Part shown: positions 41,571 through 50,517 of the stretch, in pieces
Numbering within the stretch: position 1 is the first letter of the stretch
Layout of the letters: every line of letters starts with the position of its first letter
Assembly (NCBI RefSeq): GCF_014595945.1
Contig: NZ_JABXWU010000012.1
Location: forward strand, 1-64,000
Source of the DNA: Alkalibacillus aidingensis
GTDB taxonomy: Bacteria > Bacillota > Bacilli > Bacillales > Alkalibacillaceae
DNA length: 64,000 nt
Reading direction: 5' to 3'
Notes under the pieces: generated by a model
The model's input: only the letters and a program-made list of their open reading frames with translations
Database searches by the model: none
What the model was told of the DNA's origin: nothing
Translations under genes and position numbers: made by a program

Positions 41571-41679
41571 TTATCTGCCATCTTGATAATAAACCCAAAT
41601 GAAAAAAAGTGCAAGTACCTTTTTTTAGTAAAAAGATTAAGACAATTGACTTTTGGTGATAAATCAGCTAATCTTTACT

Positions 41680-41694
41680 TGAGAATGATTATCA
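41680..41694. promoter_or_regulatory. Fur box of the ATPase-fhuF operon
   Basis: TGAGAAT-G-ATTATCA matches the 7-1-7 Fur motif with one mismatch and contains the perfect palindrome AATGATTATCATT. It is placed just upstream of the divergent ATPase gene. Confidence 0.88.
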
Positions 41695-41726
41695 TTAATT
41701 ATTAACAACAAAAGGTGTGTGCTCGT

Positions 41727-42563
41727 ATGGCAAACCATCAGATTCAAGCAGAGTCGTTAACATTAGGGTACGACGACCATATTATTATAGATGAATTAAA
41801 TTTAGAAGTTCCTAAAGGTGAGATCACTGTATTAGTTGGCGCAAATGGATGTGGGAAGTCTACTCTATTAAAATCTATGGCGCGCTTACTAAAACCGTCC
41901 ACAGGTGCCGTTTTATTAGATGGTAAAGATATTGCAAAAACTCCGTCAAAAGAGGTGGCGCAAAACTTAGCGTTATTACCACAATCCGTCATGGCTCCTG
42001 AAGGGCTGACTGTTTATCAATTAGTTAAGCAAGGTCGTTATCCACATCAATCTTGGATGAAAAAATGGTCTAAAGAAGATGAGGATATCGTTGAAAATGC
42101 CTTAACTTTAACGAAAATGCAGGATTTACGAGATCGCTCCATCGATGAACTATCTGGTGGGCAGCGTCAACGTGCCTGGATTGCGATGACACTTGCACAG
42201 GATACAGATGTCATTTTACTAGATGAACCTACAACTTATTTGGATATGACGCACCAAATTGATATTCTTGATTTATTGTTTGATTTGAATCAGCAAGAAG
42301 GTAGAACAATTATTATGGTGCTTCATGATCTAAACTTAGCTTGCAGATACGCACATAACATTGTGGCAATTAAGAATGGCGATGTTTATGTAAATGGTAA
42401 GCCAGAAGATGTGATTACATGTGAGAATGTCCACACTGTATTTCAAATGCATTGTCAGGTCTCACAGGATCCGATTTTTGGTACGCCACTTTGCATCCCG
42501 CACGGTAAAGGTCGTTGCTTGTTTAAACAACAATTAGAAGGTAATTTTAATGCAGTTAAATAA
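41727..42563 (+). CDS. Iron-siderophore ABC transporter ATP-binding protein (FecE/FhuC-like)
   Basis: The 278-residue ATPase shows Walker A G-A-N-G-C-G-K-S-T (about 37-45), signature L-S-G-G-Q-R-Q-R-A-W (about 142-151), Walker B V-I-L-L-D-E-P-T-T-Y-L-D (about 162-173) and a switch His in L-H-D-L-N. The C-terminus I-P-H-G-K-G-R is typical of siderophore ATPases. It energises the fused permease encoded divergently. The ATG at 41727 has AAAGGTG nine bases upstream; an in-frame GTG lies at 41715. It overlaps the FhuF-like gene by 14 bases. Confidence 0.93.
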   Translation: MANHQIQAESLTLGYDDHIIIDELNLEVPKGEITVLVGANGCGKSTLLKSMARLLKPSTGAVLLDGKDIAKTPSKEVAQNLALLPQSVMAPEGLTVYQLVKQGRYPHQSWMKKWSKEDEDIVENALTLTKMQDLRDRSIDELSGGQRQRAWIAMTLAQDTDVILLDEPTTYLDMTHQIDILDLLFDLNQQEGRTIIMVLHDLNLACRYAHNIVAIKNGDVYVNGKPEDVITCENVHTVFQMHCQVSQDPIFGTPLCIPHGKGRCLFKQQLEGNFNAVK

Positions 42564-43290
42564 TATTCAAGTAACTGAACTTGCGGGGTTTCGAGTTGTA
42601 TCTGCAGTTGAATCGATGGATGAATTGCTCATGCCCAAGCACCTATTTGAAGATATGGATTTGTTATTTAAAAAGTTAAGTACACGTATCGATGCACCAA
42701 ATGAAAAAGTTCTAGCCTCGATGTGGATGAGACGCTTTGCCTTTTTAACCGTTGCACAACTATTTATGTTTAGTAAATATCGCCTTGTATGGACAGGTGA
42801 TGTGAGTAATGTCAATTTGTTGGATCGAAAGCGAAATGATCAATGGCTTCCAGATATCGTGCTAAATGACGGGGAATGGAAGTCTAGTGACCAATCAGAG
42901 ATTTGTTTAAATCAAATCCTCAAGCAATCTGGAGCGAAAATGATCGATCAGTTACATGAACGTACGCGAGTGTCAAAGCGCATTCTTTGGGAGAATATTT
43001 GGAGTTACGTCATTTGGATGTATTCAACCAAGTTAATGAACCATCCTGATTATGAGTTGCGTGCGCGTTATGACCTTGGTTTACTAATGAACGATAAGGT
43101 ATGGCAAGGAGCAGCTGATTATTCATTATTTAATGAGTTTGCTGATGGACAAGCGATTGATCATATATTTGCTCATTTTAAGCGAATGACCTGTTGTCTA
43201 AATTTGAAAACACAATCTTCAGGAGGAAAACCTTGTCCATATTGTCCGAAACTTGAAATCGAGAAGAAATCTGAATCGAAAGTTGTTTAG
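42550..43290 (+). CDS. FhuF-like ferric-siderophore reductase
   Basis: The 246-residue protein has a C-terminal [2Fe-2S] motif of FhuF type: T-C-C-L-N-L and K-P-C-P-Y-C-P, giving C-C-x12-C-x2-C (about 216-233). The rest resembles the FhuF/IucA-C-terminal fold. In the cytoplasm it would reduce ferric siderophore to release iron. It overlaps the ATPase gene and shares its Fur-controlled promoter. The final terminator is at 43291. Confidence 0.88.
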   Translation: MQLNNIQVTELAGFRVVSAVESMDELLMPKHLFEDMDLLFKKLSTRIDAPNEKVLASMWMRRFAFLTVAQLFMFSKYRLVWTGDVSNVNLLDRKRNDQWLPDIVLNDGEWKSSDQSEICLNQILKQSGAKMIDQLHERTRVSKRILWENIWSYVIWMYSTKLMNHPDYELRARYDLGLLMNDKVWQGAADYSLFNEFADGQAIDHIFAHFKRMTCCLNLKTQSSGGKPCPYCPKLEIEKKSESKVV

Positions 43291-43324
43291 GATCCGACTC
43301 TTTTTTTGAGGGTCGGATTTTTTC
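43291..43324 (+). terminator. Terminator after the FhuF-like gene
   Basis: ATCCGAC pairs with GTCGGAT and is followed by TTTTTT. Confidence 0.85.
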
Positions 43325-43456
43325 GTGGAAATGTAGTATAGGCGAGGGTGGATGATGAATAGGTGGTTTGAGTGATGAATCCCTGTCAATAAATGATGAA
43401 TCCAACCACTACATTTTATAAGTATATGAGACAACTAGTCGACATATGATTAATTA

Positions 43457-43504
43457 TTGACAATATAATTTATGCTCGCGTATAATGAATGACAGTCAGT
43501 CAGT
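43457..43504 (+). promoter_or_regulatory. Promoter and operator of the TetR/SMR locus
   Basis: TTGACA (43457-43462) and TATAAT (43481-43486) are 18 bp apart. An imperfect palindrome AATGAATGA-CAG-TCAGTCAGT (43484-43504) overlaps the -10 end and resembles the perfect operator at 44159. The TetR protein encoded next is therefore probably autorepressed. Confidence 0.75.
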
Positions 43505-43532
43505 TAATTAAAAAGTAAGAAACGAGGTTATT

Positions 43533-44102
43533 ATGGTGGATAAACGTGAGCGCATTATTCAGGCTGCCATTGAAGTATTTAATGAATTAGGAATAGAGAA
43601 AACAAAGGTCTCTAAAATTGTAAAAAAAGCTGGCGTGGCACAAGGAACGTTTTATTTATACTTCCCTTCAAAGCTATCAGTCATGACAGCTATTGCTGAG
43701 AAGGTTATTGAGCAGTATGTCCAGAAAATTGATGAGATGGTTGATGAAGAGGGAAGTTTACCAGAACAGCTGAATCAGATCATTGAGGCCATGTTCACCG
43801 TATCACGTGAATTTAGTGATTTAAATATGTTAGTTTATGCTGGGTCTTCGTCGAGTGATCAGATGAATGAATGGGATAAGATTTATTCACCACTTTATGA
43901 ACGCGTCCAAGAACTAGTGGCTGAGCATCAGGAAAAAGGGATGGTGCGGGATAATACAGAGTCGTATCGCCTAGCTAAGTTAATGGTGGGGTTAATTGAG
44001 ACGACGGCAGAACAAGTTTATTTGTATGATGAGTATAAAGAAGATGAAGAGAAAGCGCAACGAGAAGCTTTAAAACTCTTTCTAGAACGTGCTTTGCAAT
44101 AA
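43533..44102 (+). CDS. TetR-family regulator of the SMR efflux pair
   Basis: The 189-residue protein has the TetR DNA-binding domain at about 5-50: I-I-Q-A-A-I-E-V-F-N-E-L-G, K-V-S-K-I-V-K-K-A-G-V and Q-G-T-F-Y-L-Y-F-P-S-K. The remaining helical domain would bind a drug-like ligand. It is upstream of two SMR genes, in the manner of yvdT-yvdS-yvdR in B. subtilis. Matching TGACTGA/TCAGTCA palindromes lie at its own promoter and at the SMR promoter. Confidence 0.88.
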   Translation: MVDKRERIIQAAIEVFNELGIEKTKVSKIVKKAGVAQGTFYLYFPSKLSVMTAIAEKVIEQYVQKIDEMVDEEGSLPEQLNQIIEAMFTVSREFSDLNMLVYAGSSSSDQMNEWDKIYSPLYERVQELVAEHQEKGMVRDNTESYRLAKLMVGLIETTAEQVYLYDEYKEDEEKAQREALKLFLERALQ

Positions 44103-44158
44103 CTGTAGTAGTGGCTATTACTAGGGTCTTAAGTAGTGGCCATTTATTCTCCAACTGC

Positions 44159-44192
44159 AGTGACTGACAATCAGTCACTTTATAACTATAAT
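44159..44192 (+). promoter_or_regulatory. SMR promoter with perfect TetR operator
   Basis: AGTGACTGA-CAA-TCAGTCACT (44159-44179) is a perfect 9-3-9 palindrome. It overlaps CTGACA (44164-44169), which with TATAAT (44187-44192) forms a promoter with a 17-bp spacer, an ideal layout for repression. Confidence 0.85.
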
Positions 44193-44243
44193 GACAAACT
44201 CAAGCGAAAGGAGCTGGGTTTGCCTCGATTAAGGGGGATTCCG

Positions 44244-44582
44244 ATGAATAAGTACTGGTTTTTTGTAGGGATGACTTGTTTGCTTGAACTTGCTTGGGTA
44301 TTTGGTTTCACTACTGCCGATAAGTGGTGGCATTGGGGATTAGTTGGGATCGTAATCGTTGTTGATTTTCTATTTTTCTCCAAAGCATGTGAGGGGCTGC
44401 CAACAGGGACGGTTTACGCTATGTTTGCGGCAGTAGGATCAATTGGAACAGTCTTGATGGATGTTTATTTGTTTGGTGGTAGTATTGATTTTGCCAAACT
44501 ATTTTTTATTGGTTTATTGATTGTCGGGGTAATTAGCCTTAAGATAGCTGATCAACAAATTGAGGATGGTGAGAAATCATGA
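44244..44582 (+). CDS. SMR multidrug efflux subunit A (YvdS/YkkC-like)
   Basis: The 112-residue protein is a four-helix small multidrug resistance subunit, with the essential Glu in C-L-L-E-L-A-W-V-F-G (about 13), L-P-T-G-T-V-Y-A-M-F and a C-terminal tail. A longer frame back to 44136 runs through the operator and promoter and cannot be the start. The ATG at 44244 has AAGGGGGA before it; a TTG at 44220 with AAAGGAG is an alternative. It overlaps the partner gene, which indicates a heterodimeric pump. Confidence 0.88.
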   Translation: MNKYWFFVGMTCLLELAWVFGFTTADKWWHWGLVGIVIVVDFLFFSKACEGLPTGTVYAMFAAVGSIGTVLMDVYLFGGSIDFAKLFFIGLLIVGVISLKIADQQIEDGEKS

Positions 44583-44896
44583 TGGGTTGGGTATTCATTG
44601 CGTGTGCTGCAATATTTGAGATGGTTGGAGTTGTTGGCTTGAAGTTATTTAGTCAGGTAAAGAAGCTTATCCATGGTGTCTTGTTTTTTGGTGGTTTTGC
44701 ACTATCGTTTCTATTTTTGTATCAATCGTTTAATTTTGTACAGATTAGCATTGCCTATGCGGTATGGGTTGGGTTAGGAACGGCAGGAGCAGTCGTTATT
44801 AATATGATCTTTTTCGACGAACCTCGAAGCATAAATCGGATCATGAGTGTCATTTTAATAGTAATTGGTGTCACAGGGTTAAAATTGGTGTCGTAA
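44579..44896 (+). CDS. SMR multidrug efflux subunit B (YvdR/YkkD-like)
   Basis: The 105-residue protein has four helices, the SMR Glu in A-A-I-F-E-M-V-G-V (about 13), I-S-I-A-Y-A-V-W-V-G-L-G-T-A-G (about 57-71) and F-F-D-E-P-R-S. Its ATG overlaps the stop of subunit A. Paired SMR genes of this sort often form asymmetric drug or metabolite exporters. No guanidine riboswitch is seen upstream; control is by the TetR operator. Confidence 0.9.
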   Translation: MMGWVFIACAAIFEMVGVVGLKLFSQVKKLIHGVLFFGGFALSFLFLYQSFNFVQISIAYAVWVGLGTAGAVVINMIFFDEPRSINRIMSVILIVIGVTGLKLVS

Positions 44897-44964
44897 AGGT
44901 GTCGAAAACTTCCCAAATTTTTGATACAATACTATCGGAAAATTGACATGAAGGAAGTGATTGG

Positions 44965-46092
44965 ATGAACCTATTAAACTACTTCCAAGATCATCACAGT
45001 GAGATTTTGTCTGATATTGAGTCAGTCGTTAAACACGAATCACCGTCACATCGAAAAGACTTGACTGATCGTTGTGCGGACTATATATATGAGTTGTTTT
45101 ACGATCGGTTAGGTGTCAGAGGTGAAACTTATTCTAACGAAAAAACGGGTAAGCATTTGAAGTTTGAAATCGGTGAGGGTGAGACAACGGTTGCTATTCT
45201 AGCTCACTATGACACGGTTTGGGATGAAGGAACCTTATCTTACTATATTGATGGAGATAAAGCCTATGGACCAGGTACGGTCGACATGAAAGCAGGGCTT
45301 ATTCAAGGTATGTGGGCGCTTAAAGCTTTACAAGAAGAGGGGAGGTCATTAAATAAGAAGGTTCGCTTTTTAATAACTTCAGATGAGGAAATTCAAAGTC
45401 CGACTGGTAAGTATTTTATTAAAAACCAGGTAACAGATTGCGATGCCGTATTAGTTGTCGAACCTCCGACTGGCTATTCAGGATTGTTAAAAACAGCTAG
45501 AAAAGGTGACGCGGTGTATCAAGTTAGTACAAGTGGTGTAGCTTCACATGCGGGTAATGACCCCAGGCCTAATGCTAATGCGATTAATGAAATAGCTCAT
45601 CAAATTATTAAGTTAGAGAGTCTATCTGATTTAGCTAACGGGACGTCTGTTAATGTTGGTGTGATTAATGGTGGGACGTTATCAAATGTCACGGCCGAGC
45701 ATGCAGAAATTGAAGTGGATGTTCGCTTTACAAAAAAAGAAGAAGCCTACCGAGTCGATCAGGCAATACAGAATTTGGTACCAAAGTTACAAGAGACAAG
45801 CCTCCAAGTTAAAGGAGGGGTCAAACGGTTTCCAATGGAGAGAACTGAAGGAACTCTTCAGCTGTATGATCACGCAGAAAAGGTCGCCTTTGATTTAGGA
45901 ATTGAACTTGGTGAATCTCTATCAGGTGGAGTCAGTGATGGTAACTTCACGTCTGCTATGGGGATTCCAACTTTAGACGGCTTGGGTGCGATTGGTGATG
46001 GCTTACATGCCACACACGAACATATAGTTATAAGTGAAATTCCGAGAAGATCAGCACTATTGGCAGGATTATTGCATCGAATCTGTAAATAG
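44965..46092 (+). CDS. M20 family metallopeptidase (carboxypeptidase G2-like)
   Basis: The 375-residue protein shows the M20 two-zinc site: L-A-H-Y-D-T-V-W (about 79-86), G-P-G-T-V-D-M-K-A-G (bridging Asp), T-S-D-E-E-I-Q-S-P (catalytic Glu and ligand), V-V-E-P-P-T-G and the final His in H-A-T-H-E-H. A dimerisation domain lies between about 180 and 290. The closest named group is glutamate carboxypeptidase. It is monocistronic and ends in a strong terminator. The substrate is uncertain. Confidence 0.9.
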   Translation: MNLLNYFQDHHSEILSDIESVVKHESPSHRKDLTDRCADYIYELFYDRLGVRGETYSNEKTGKHLKFEIGEGETTVAILAHYDTVWDEGTLSYYIDGDKAYGPGTVDMKAGLIQGMWALKALQEEGRSLNKKVRFLITSDEEIQSPTGKYFIKNQVTDCDAVLVVEPPTGYSGLLKTARKGDAVYQVSTSGVASHAGNDPRPNANAINEIAHQIIKLESLSDLANGTSVNVGVINGGTLSNVTAEHAEIEVDVRFTKKEEAYRVDQAIQNLVPKLQETSLQVKGGVKRFPMERTEGTLQLYDHAEKVAFDLGIELGESLSGGVSDGNFTSAMGIPTLDGLGAIGDGLHATHEHIVISEIPRRSALLAGLLHRICK

Positions 46093-46099
46093 CAAACAA

Positions 46100-46130
46100 A
46101 ACGCTCAGAAAATATTCTGAGCGTTTTTTA
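46100..46130 (+). terminator. Terminator after the M20 peptidase gene
   Basis: AACGCTCAGAA pairs perfectly with TTCTGAGCGTT around AATA, followed by TTTTT. Confidence 0.93.
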
Positions 46131-46185
46131 ACGTAATATTTAATTTCCTTCTTCAACTAAAGCTCACGATAGTGAAAATAGGGTA

Positions 46186-46659
46186 TTACTTTATGGTTTT
46201 ATTCTTAATAACGGATAGGATGCCGATGATGACAGCGATAATATGCGTCAGCAAAAAAGTATAAACATTAAAATATATACTATTGGTGTACTGATTAAAC
46301 CAACCAAAGCGGAAAATTTTAGAGTTAGGGTTAGAAGGTGTGCCACCCAACGCAATTACTAACTCACGTGCATAATTGACGATTGGGAGTATCAATAAAG
46401 CGCAGGAAATGAGGGCTAAGGTTAATATGACTACTCTTATTTTCCTTTTCATTATGTTGTATGATATTTCCCTTGATATTTTATAAGTTAAAAAATAACT
46501 CAAAATAAAAATAGGTGAGAAGAGCATCATAATCAAAATACCAAGATTTCCATTACCTGACCATACATCAGGATTAATCGTAAACATATTTTCTATGAGA
46601 TAGAAACCAAGAAAAGTAAGCAGAATACTTATGAAACCAAAAATATATATTTTTTTCAA
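46186..46659 (-). CDS. Hypothetical four-helix membrane protein
   Basis: The 157-residue protein starts with TTG behind GAGGTGG. Hydrophobic segments are at about 5-22, 39-58, 73-92 and 130-150, with a K-R-K-I-R basic loop near 72. No family is recognised. The 240-bp gap on its upstream side contains only the cydC terminator and AT-rich DNA. Confidence 0.65.
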   Translation of the reverse strand: MKKIYIFGFISILLTFLGFYLIENMFTINPDVWSGNGNLGILIMMLFSPIFILSYFLTYKISREISYNIMKRKIRVVILTLALISCALLILPIVNYARELVIALGGTPSNPNSKIFRFGWFNQYTNSIYFNVYTFLLTHIIAVIIGILSVIKNKTIK

Positions 46660-46811
46660 TAAACCACCTCTTTGATCTTAAACTAAACTGATTCATTAGT
46701 TTAAGAACGACTTTTCACAATCTCTATAATCATTTTAACATAAATTTTCCATTTACCTTTTAAAAAATATAGTCCACCATAACTTATGTTAACTAACACT
46801 GTTACGGCAAT

Positions 46812-46848
46812 AAAAAAAGGATGCCAAATCATATGTGATTTACATCCC
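46812..46848 (-). terminator. Terminator of the cydDC operon
   Basis: On the minus strand GGATG.AAATC pairs with GATTT.GCATCC (small internal bulge), followed by TTTTTTT. Confidence 0.8.
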
Positions 46849-46899
46849 TAAATAGTAAGTTATTTTATATTTTCTCTTCTGTAACTGAACGAGTTATAT

Positions 46900-48606
46900 T
46901 TACGTAAGTGTATCTTTTTCTATTTGTTTTAGTTGATAGAAGTGGCCACGTTGGTTGATAAGTTCTGAATAAGTTCCCGATTCCACAATTTGTCCTCGAT
47001 CTAGCACGATAATCTGATCCATATCCTCTAGTCCTTTAAGGTTATGACTCACGTAGATCAAGGTATTAAATTCAGCAGCGGTAAAGATTGAATCCATCAC
47101 CTGCTTAGACGTGATCCCATCTAGTGAGGAAGTGGGTTCATCTAACAACCACAAGTTCGCTTTTCTTAAGAGAGCCCGTGCGATTGCTAGTCGTTGCTTT
47201 TCACCACCTGATAGATTGGCCCCTGCTTCATAAACAGGGTCATCTAATGAAAATCCTTCAAGACCAGCTTGTAATAAAGCTTCTGCCAACTGATTCTCAC
47301 TCAATTCTCTTAATGGAAGCAAGTTTTCTCTGATAGTTCCATGGAAAAAGTGAGATTCTTGTAAAACGGTGTTCGTTTGTTTCCAGATGGATTCTGGATT
47401 TATTGCCTCAATTGGATGACCATTAATTTGGACAGCTCCACTCTTAGCTTGCTCTAACGCTAAGATAAGTTGGAGGATCGTCGACTTTCCTGAACCACTC
47501 GCCCCGACAATCGCTGTCTTTGAACCAGGTTTAATCAAGAGATTGAGATCTTGGAGGGCTAAACGTGGTTCATTAGGGTAAATAAATCTTACGTTTTCAA
47601 AGGATATTTCGATAGGTGTTTCAGACAGATTAATCAAATTATGACTGGATTGATTAGATTGATCTTCTTTTGAAAAAATCCGAGCCGCAGCCTGTTTATT
47701 ATCCTCCCAATATTGTGGAAAGACAGACATAGCACCCGTATTTTCGAAAACCGTCAAAGTAATAAGCATGAACATAGCTAGAAAGACACCGTTTAGTTGA
47801 TCAGTAGAAATTAAATACCCACCAACAGCTAGTACTAACCAAGCGATCAATAAACCAATTAATCCATCAAGCGTTTGACTGGTTAAATCTTGTTGTTGGT
47901 TAAACCCTTGAGCTTCAACGTATTGATCGTTGGCTCTTTTAAATTGCTCTTCCTGCTTGATTAATTGTTGATGGACTTTTAAATCGCGAAAGCCAAATAA
48001 ATACTCTGTTACCTGTTCAGATAAGTCACTTCTTTGTTTGTGAATGTTTTGATCAATTTGACGCTGTCTAGCTGCAAAAAAAGCTGGCAAAACTGTCATG
48101 GATAAAATCATCCCAACGACAAGTAAAATAGCAATCCATACCGAAAAGAACATGGTAAAAAGAATCGTACTTAAAAATATTAAAGCTAACACGATTGGTG
48201 GATAGAAAATTCTAAGGAAGAAGTTTTGTAAAGACTCCACATCTGCGACGATTCGTGATAATAGGTCACCTGAACGAAAACGATGCATGGTTGCTGGTGA
48301 GCGTTTTAATAGGTTTTTGAAAAATGTCACCCGTATATGGCTAAGCATGGTAAAAGTTGCTCGATGTGAAAAGTAACGCTCACCATATCGAGTGATGGCC
48401 CGAGTGAAACCTAGTAATTTTACAAGAGCGATCACGATTGTTAATGCATATATAGGGACACCAAGAGCAGCCTGAGATAGTAAGTAGCCGCTCGCTGCAA
48501 ATAAACCTACAGCAGCAATACCGGCGATGAAGCCAAGAATGATTGTAAGAATGACATCTCGCTTTTCTTTCATCAATTGTTTCATAATTCCTGAAAAATC
48601 ATTCAT
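46900..48606 (-). CDS. cydC: Thiol/haem exporter ABC half-transporter CydC
   Basis: The 568-residue protein is an ABC exporter with a six-helix membrane domain (about 1-310) and a nucleotide-binding domain: Walker A G-A-S-G-S-G-K-S-T (about 368), signature N-L-S-G-G-E-K-Q-R and Walker B L-W-L-L-D-E-P-T-S-S-L-D. Together with CydD it forms the exporter needed for cytochrome bd assembly. It overlaps the cydD gene by 8 bases and is downstream of it. Confidence 0.9.
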   Translation of the reverse strand: MNDFSGIMKQLMKEKRDVILTIILGFIAGIAAVGLFAASGYLLSQAALGVPIYALTIVIALVKLLGFTRAITRYGERYFSHRATFTMLSHIRVTFFKNLLKRSPATMHRFRSGDLLSRIVADVESLQNFFLRIFYPPIVLALIFLSTILFTMFFSVWIAILLVVGMILSMTVLPAFFAARQRQIDQNIHKQRSDLSEQVTEYLFGFRDLKVHQQLIKQEEQFKRANDQYVEAQGFNQQQDLTSQTLDGLIGLLIAWLVLAVGGYLISTDQLNGVFLAMFMLITLTVFENTGAMSVFPQYWEDNKQAAARIFSKEDQSNQSSHNLINLSETPIEISFENVRFIYPNEPRLALQDLNLLIKPGSKTAIVGASGSGKSTILQLILALEQAKSGAVQINGHPIEAINPESIWKQTNTVLQESHFFHGTIRENLLPLRELSENQLAEALLQAGLEGFSLDDPVYEAGANLSGGEKQRLAIARALLRKANLWLLDEPTSSLDGITSKQVMDSIFTAAEFNTLIYVSHNLKGLEDMDQIIVLDRGQIVESGTYSELINQRGHFYQLKQIEKDTLT

Positions 48607-50335
48607 GCCTCATACCCCCAGTTTTTTGGTTTACTCCTACTAATTCTCGGTAGGTTGGCTCTTTTTTTAGTAGCTCTTCATGAGTTCCTTTAGCAAGTAA
48701 TTGACCTTGATCTAAAAGTAAAATTTGATCAGCTTGCTTAATCGTGTGTAGTCGATGAGCGACCGTAATCATTGTCGCATTTTTAGCAAGTTCATTTATC
48801 GACTGTTTTAACGTTTGTTCAGTTTTTAAATCTAAACCGGTTGTCGGTTCATCAAATAAGATCAGTGACGGTTTTTTGATGAATGCCCGTGCTAGAGCTA
48901 GACGTTGTTTTTCGCCCCCTGATAGACCACGGCCACCTTCACCAACTAGCGTATCGATACCTTCTTCAAGGGATAAGATTAAGTCAGTTAACCCTGACCA
49001 CTTCGCTGCTTGCATGACCTCTTCTTTTGTTACATGACGGTTTTTCCCCATTGCAATGTTGTCATAAATCGTTCCTGCGAATATATATGGATGTTGAGTA
49101 ATATAGCTGACATGTTTAAACCACTCATCTTCGTTAAGTTGATTTTGGGGAGTTCCACTTATAAAGAGTTGGCCAGTGTGGACAGGTAACATACGTGTGA
49201 AGATATTGAGTAAAGTCGTTTTACCTGCACCACTTTTCCCGACAATAGCGACATGACTGTTTGCTTCAATAGTGGCATTTAGATTTTGTAAAGTCGGGTG
49301 ATCTTCATCATAATAAAAGGAAACCTCCTCAAGTGTGATTGAAGGTGGTAAGGATTCAATGGATTGATTGCCCCAAGTGATCTGTTCAGTCGGCTCAGCT
49401 AGGACTTCTTCTATCTTCTTCGCTGCAGTCATGCTTTCTCGTCCTGTGTGAAAGGCACTACTTAGATCTTTCAACGCAACAAAAAACTCAGGAGCTAAAA
49501 GTAAGATGAAGAAGGCGGTTGTAAATGCGATATTCTCGAAGATAATCAATCCAAGCGAAAGCTCAAGTGCGATTAATCCAACACTTAACATAGAGATTAG
49601 TTCCATCATAAAGGAAGAAGTAAATGCTACTGCAAGAACACCCATTGTTGCTTCACGAAAACGAATGCTACTTGCTTCGATTTTACCCACTTCGTTTTCT
49701 GCCCGACCGAAGAGTTTCAAGGTGGTTAAACCTTTTAAGGAATCTAAAAATTGACCAGAAAAAGCGGATAATTCGTTAAGCTGCTCTTCTGATTTCTTCT
49801 TCGTTTTAATACCAATTAATGCCATAAACAACGGAATAAAGGGTGCAGTTATTAGGATGATTAAACCGGATGTTACGTTTTGTGTAAAAATTACTATGAG
49901 TAATACTAACGGAATGGTAAGCGCTTGGATATTTTTCGGTAAATATTGGCTGAAGTAACCATCAACTTCTTCAACGACATCAAGAATCATGCTGACTTTT
50001 TTCCCTGACTGACCTTGTGTGGATCGCTCAAGAGGTTGTTTTGACAAATGATCAAGAATTTTTACTCGAAAGACACGCTTGGCTTGTGTCGTCATTTGAA
50101 TACCAATTCGTCCATTGATATGGTTGGTTAGCGTACGCAATAACATGACGAACGCCAGGAATCCAAGATGTGGCAAAATACTATGGAATGTTGCATTGTT
50201 TAGAAAGATTTCATATATGATTTGAACGATTAGATAAGCTTGTACAACGATGGTCGCCGCTAACATTACACTGATGATGGTTAAAATCATTAGCTTTTGT
50301 CTTTGTTGTTTCACAAGATCTTTTAATAGAGACAT
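48599..50335 (-). CDS. cydD: Thiol/haem exporter ABC half-transporter CydD
   Basis: The 578-residue ABC exporter has membrane helices to about 310 and a nucleotide-binding domain with Walker A G-K-S-G-A-G-K-T-T (about 366), signature L-S-G-G-E-K-Q-R-L-A-L-A-R-A and Walker B L-I-L-F-D-E-P-T-T-G-L-D. The N-terminal F-S-Q-Y-L-P-K-N and G-R-A-E-N-E segments are typical of CydD. GAAAGGACG precedes the ATG. In B. subtilis cydABCD is one operon; here cydDC is ~10 kb from cydAB and oppositely oriented. Confidence 0.9.
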   Translation of the reverse strand: MSLLKDLVKQQRQKLMILTIISVMLAATIVVQAYLIVQIIYEIFLNNATFHSILPHLGFLAFVMLLRTLTNHINGRIGIQMTTQAKRVFRVKILDHLSKQPLERSTQGQSGKKVSMILDVVEEVDGYFSQYLPKNIQALTIPLVLLIVIFTQNVTSGLIILITAPFIPLFMALIGIKTKKKSEEQLNELSAFSGQFLDSLKGLTTLKLFGRAENEVGKIEASSIRFREATMGVLAVAFTSSFMMELISMLSVGLIALELSLGLIIFENIAFTTAFFILLLAPEFFVALKDLSSAFHTGRESMTAAKKIEEVLAEPTEQITWGNQSIESLPPSITLEEVSFYYDEDHPTLQNLNATIEANSHVAIVGKSGAGKTTLLNIFTRMLPVHTGQLFISGTPQNQLNEDEWFKHVSYITQHPYIFAGTIYDNIAMGKNRHVTKEEVMQAAKWSGLTDLILSLEEGIDTLVGEGGRGLSGGEKQRLALARAFIKKPSLILFDEPTTGLDLKTEQTLKQSINELAKNATMITVAHRLHTIKQADQILLLDQGQLLAKGTHEELLKKEPTYRELVGVNQKTGGMRHE

Positions 50336-50517
50336 AAGAAACGTCCTTTCATTAATCTACCTCTATTTTAAGCCTATAGGAACAGTATTTAAACAAATAC
50401 GGTTATAAACGCTCAATTCCTTCTAGGTTATGTCTAAAGTAAGAAAATTAAGATATAATGGGTAGTAATGAAAGAATAGTAGATGAATTCTATGCAATAG
50501 AAGGGAAGAAGCAGTTT

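Noticed and set aside
41521-41598. Longer start for the siderophore-binding protein
   Set aside because: The extension would read through the Fur box and place residues before a perfect lipoprotein signal; AGGAGG fixes the ATG at 41520.
44103-44243. ykkC-type guanidine riboswitch upstream of the SMR pair
   Set aside because: No conserved riboswitch motifs are seen; the region is occupied by a TetR operator and a promoter.
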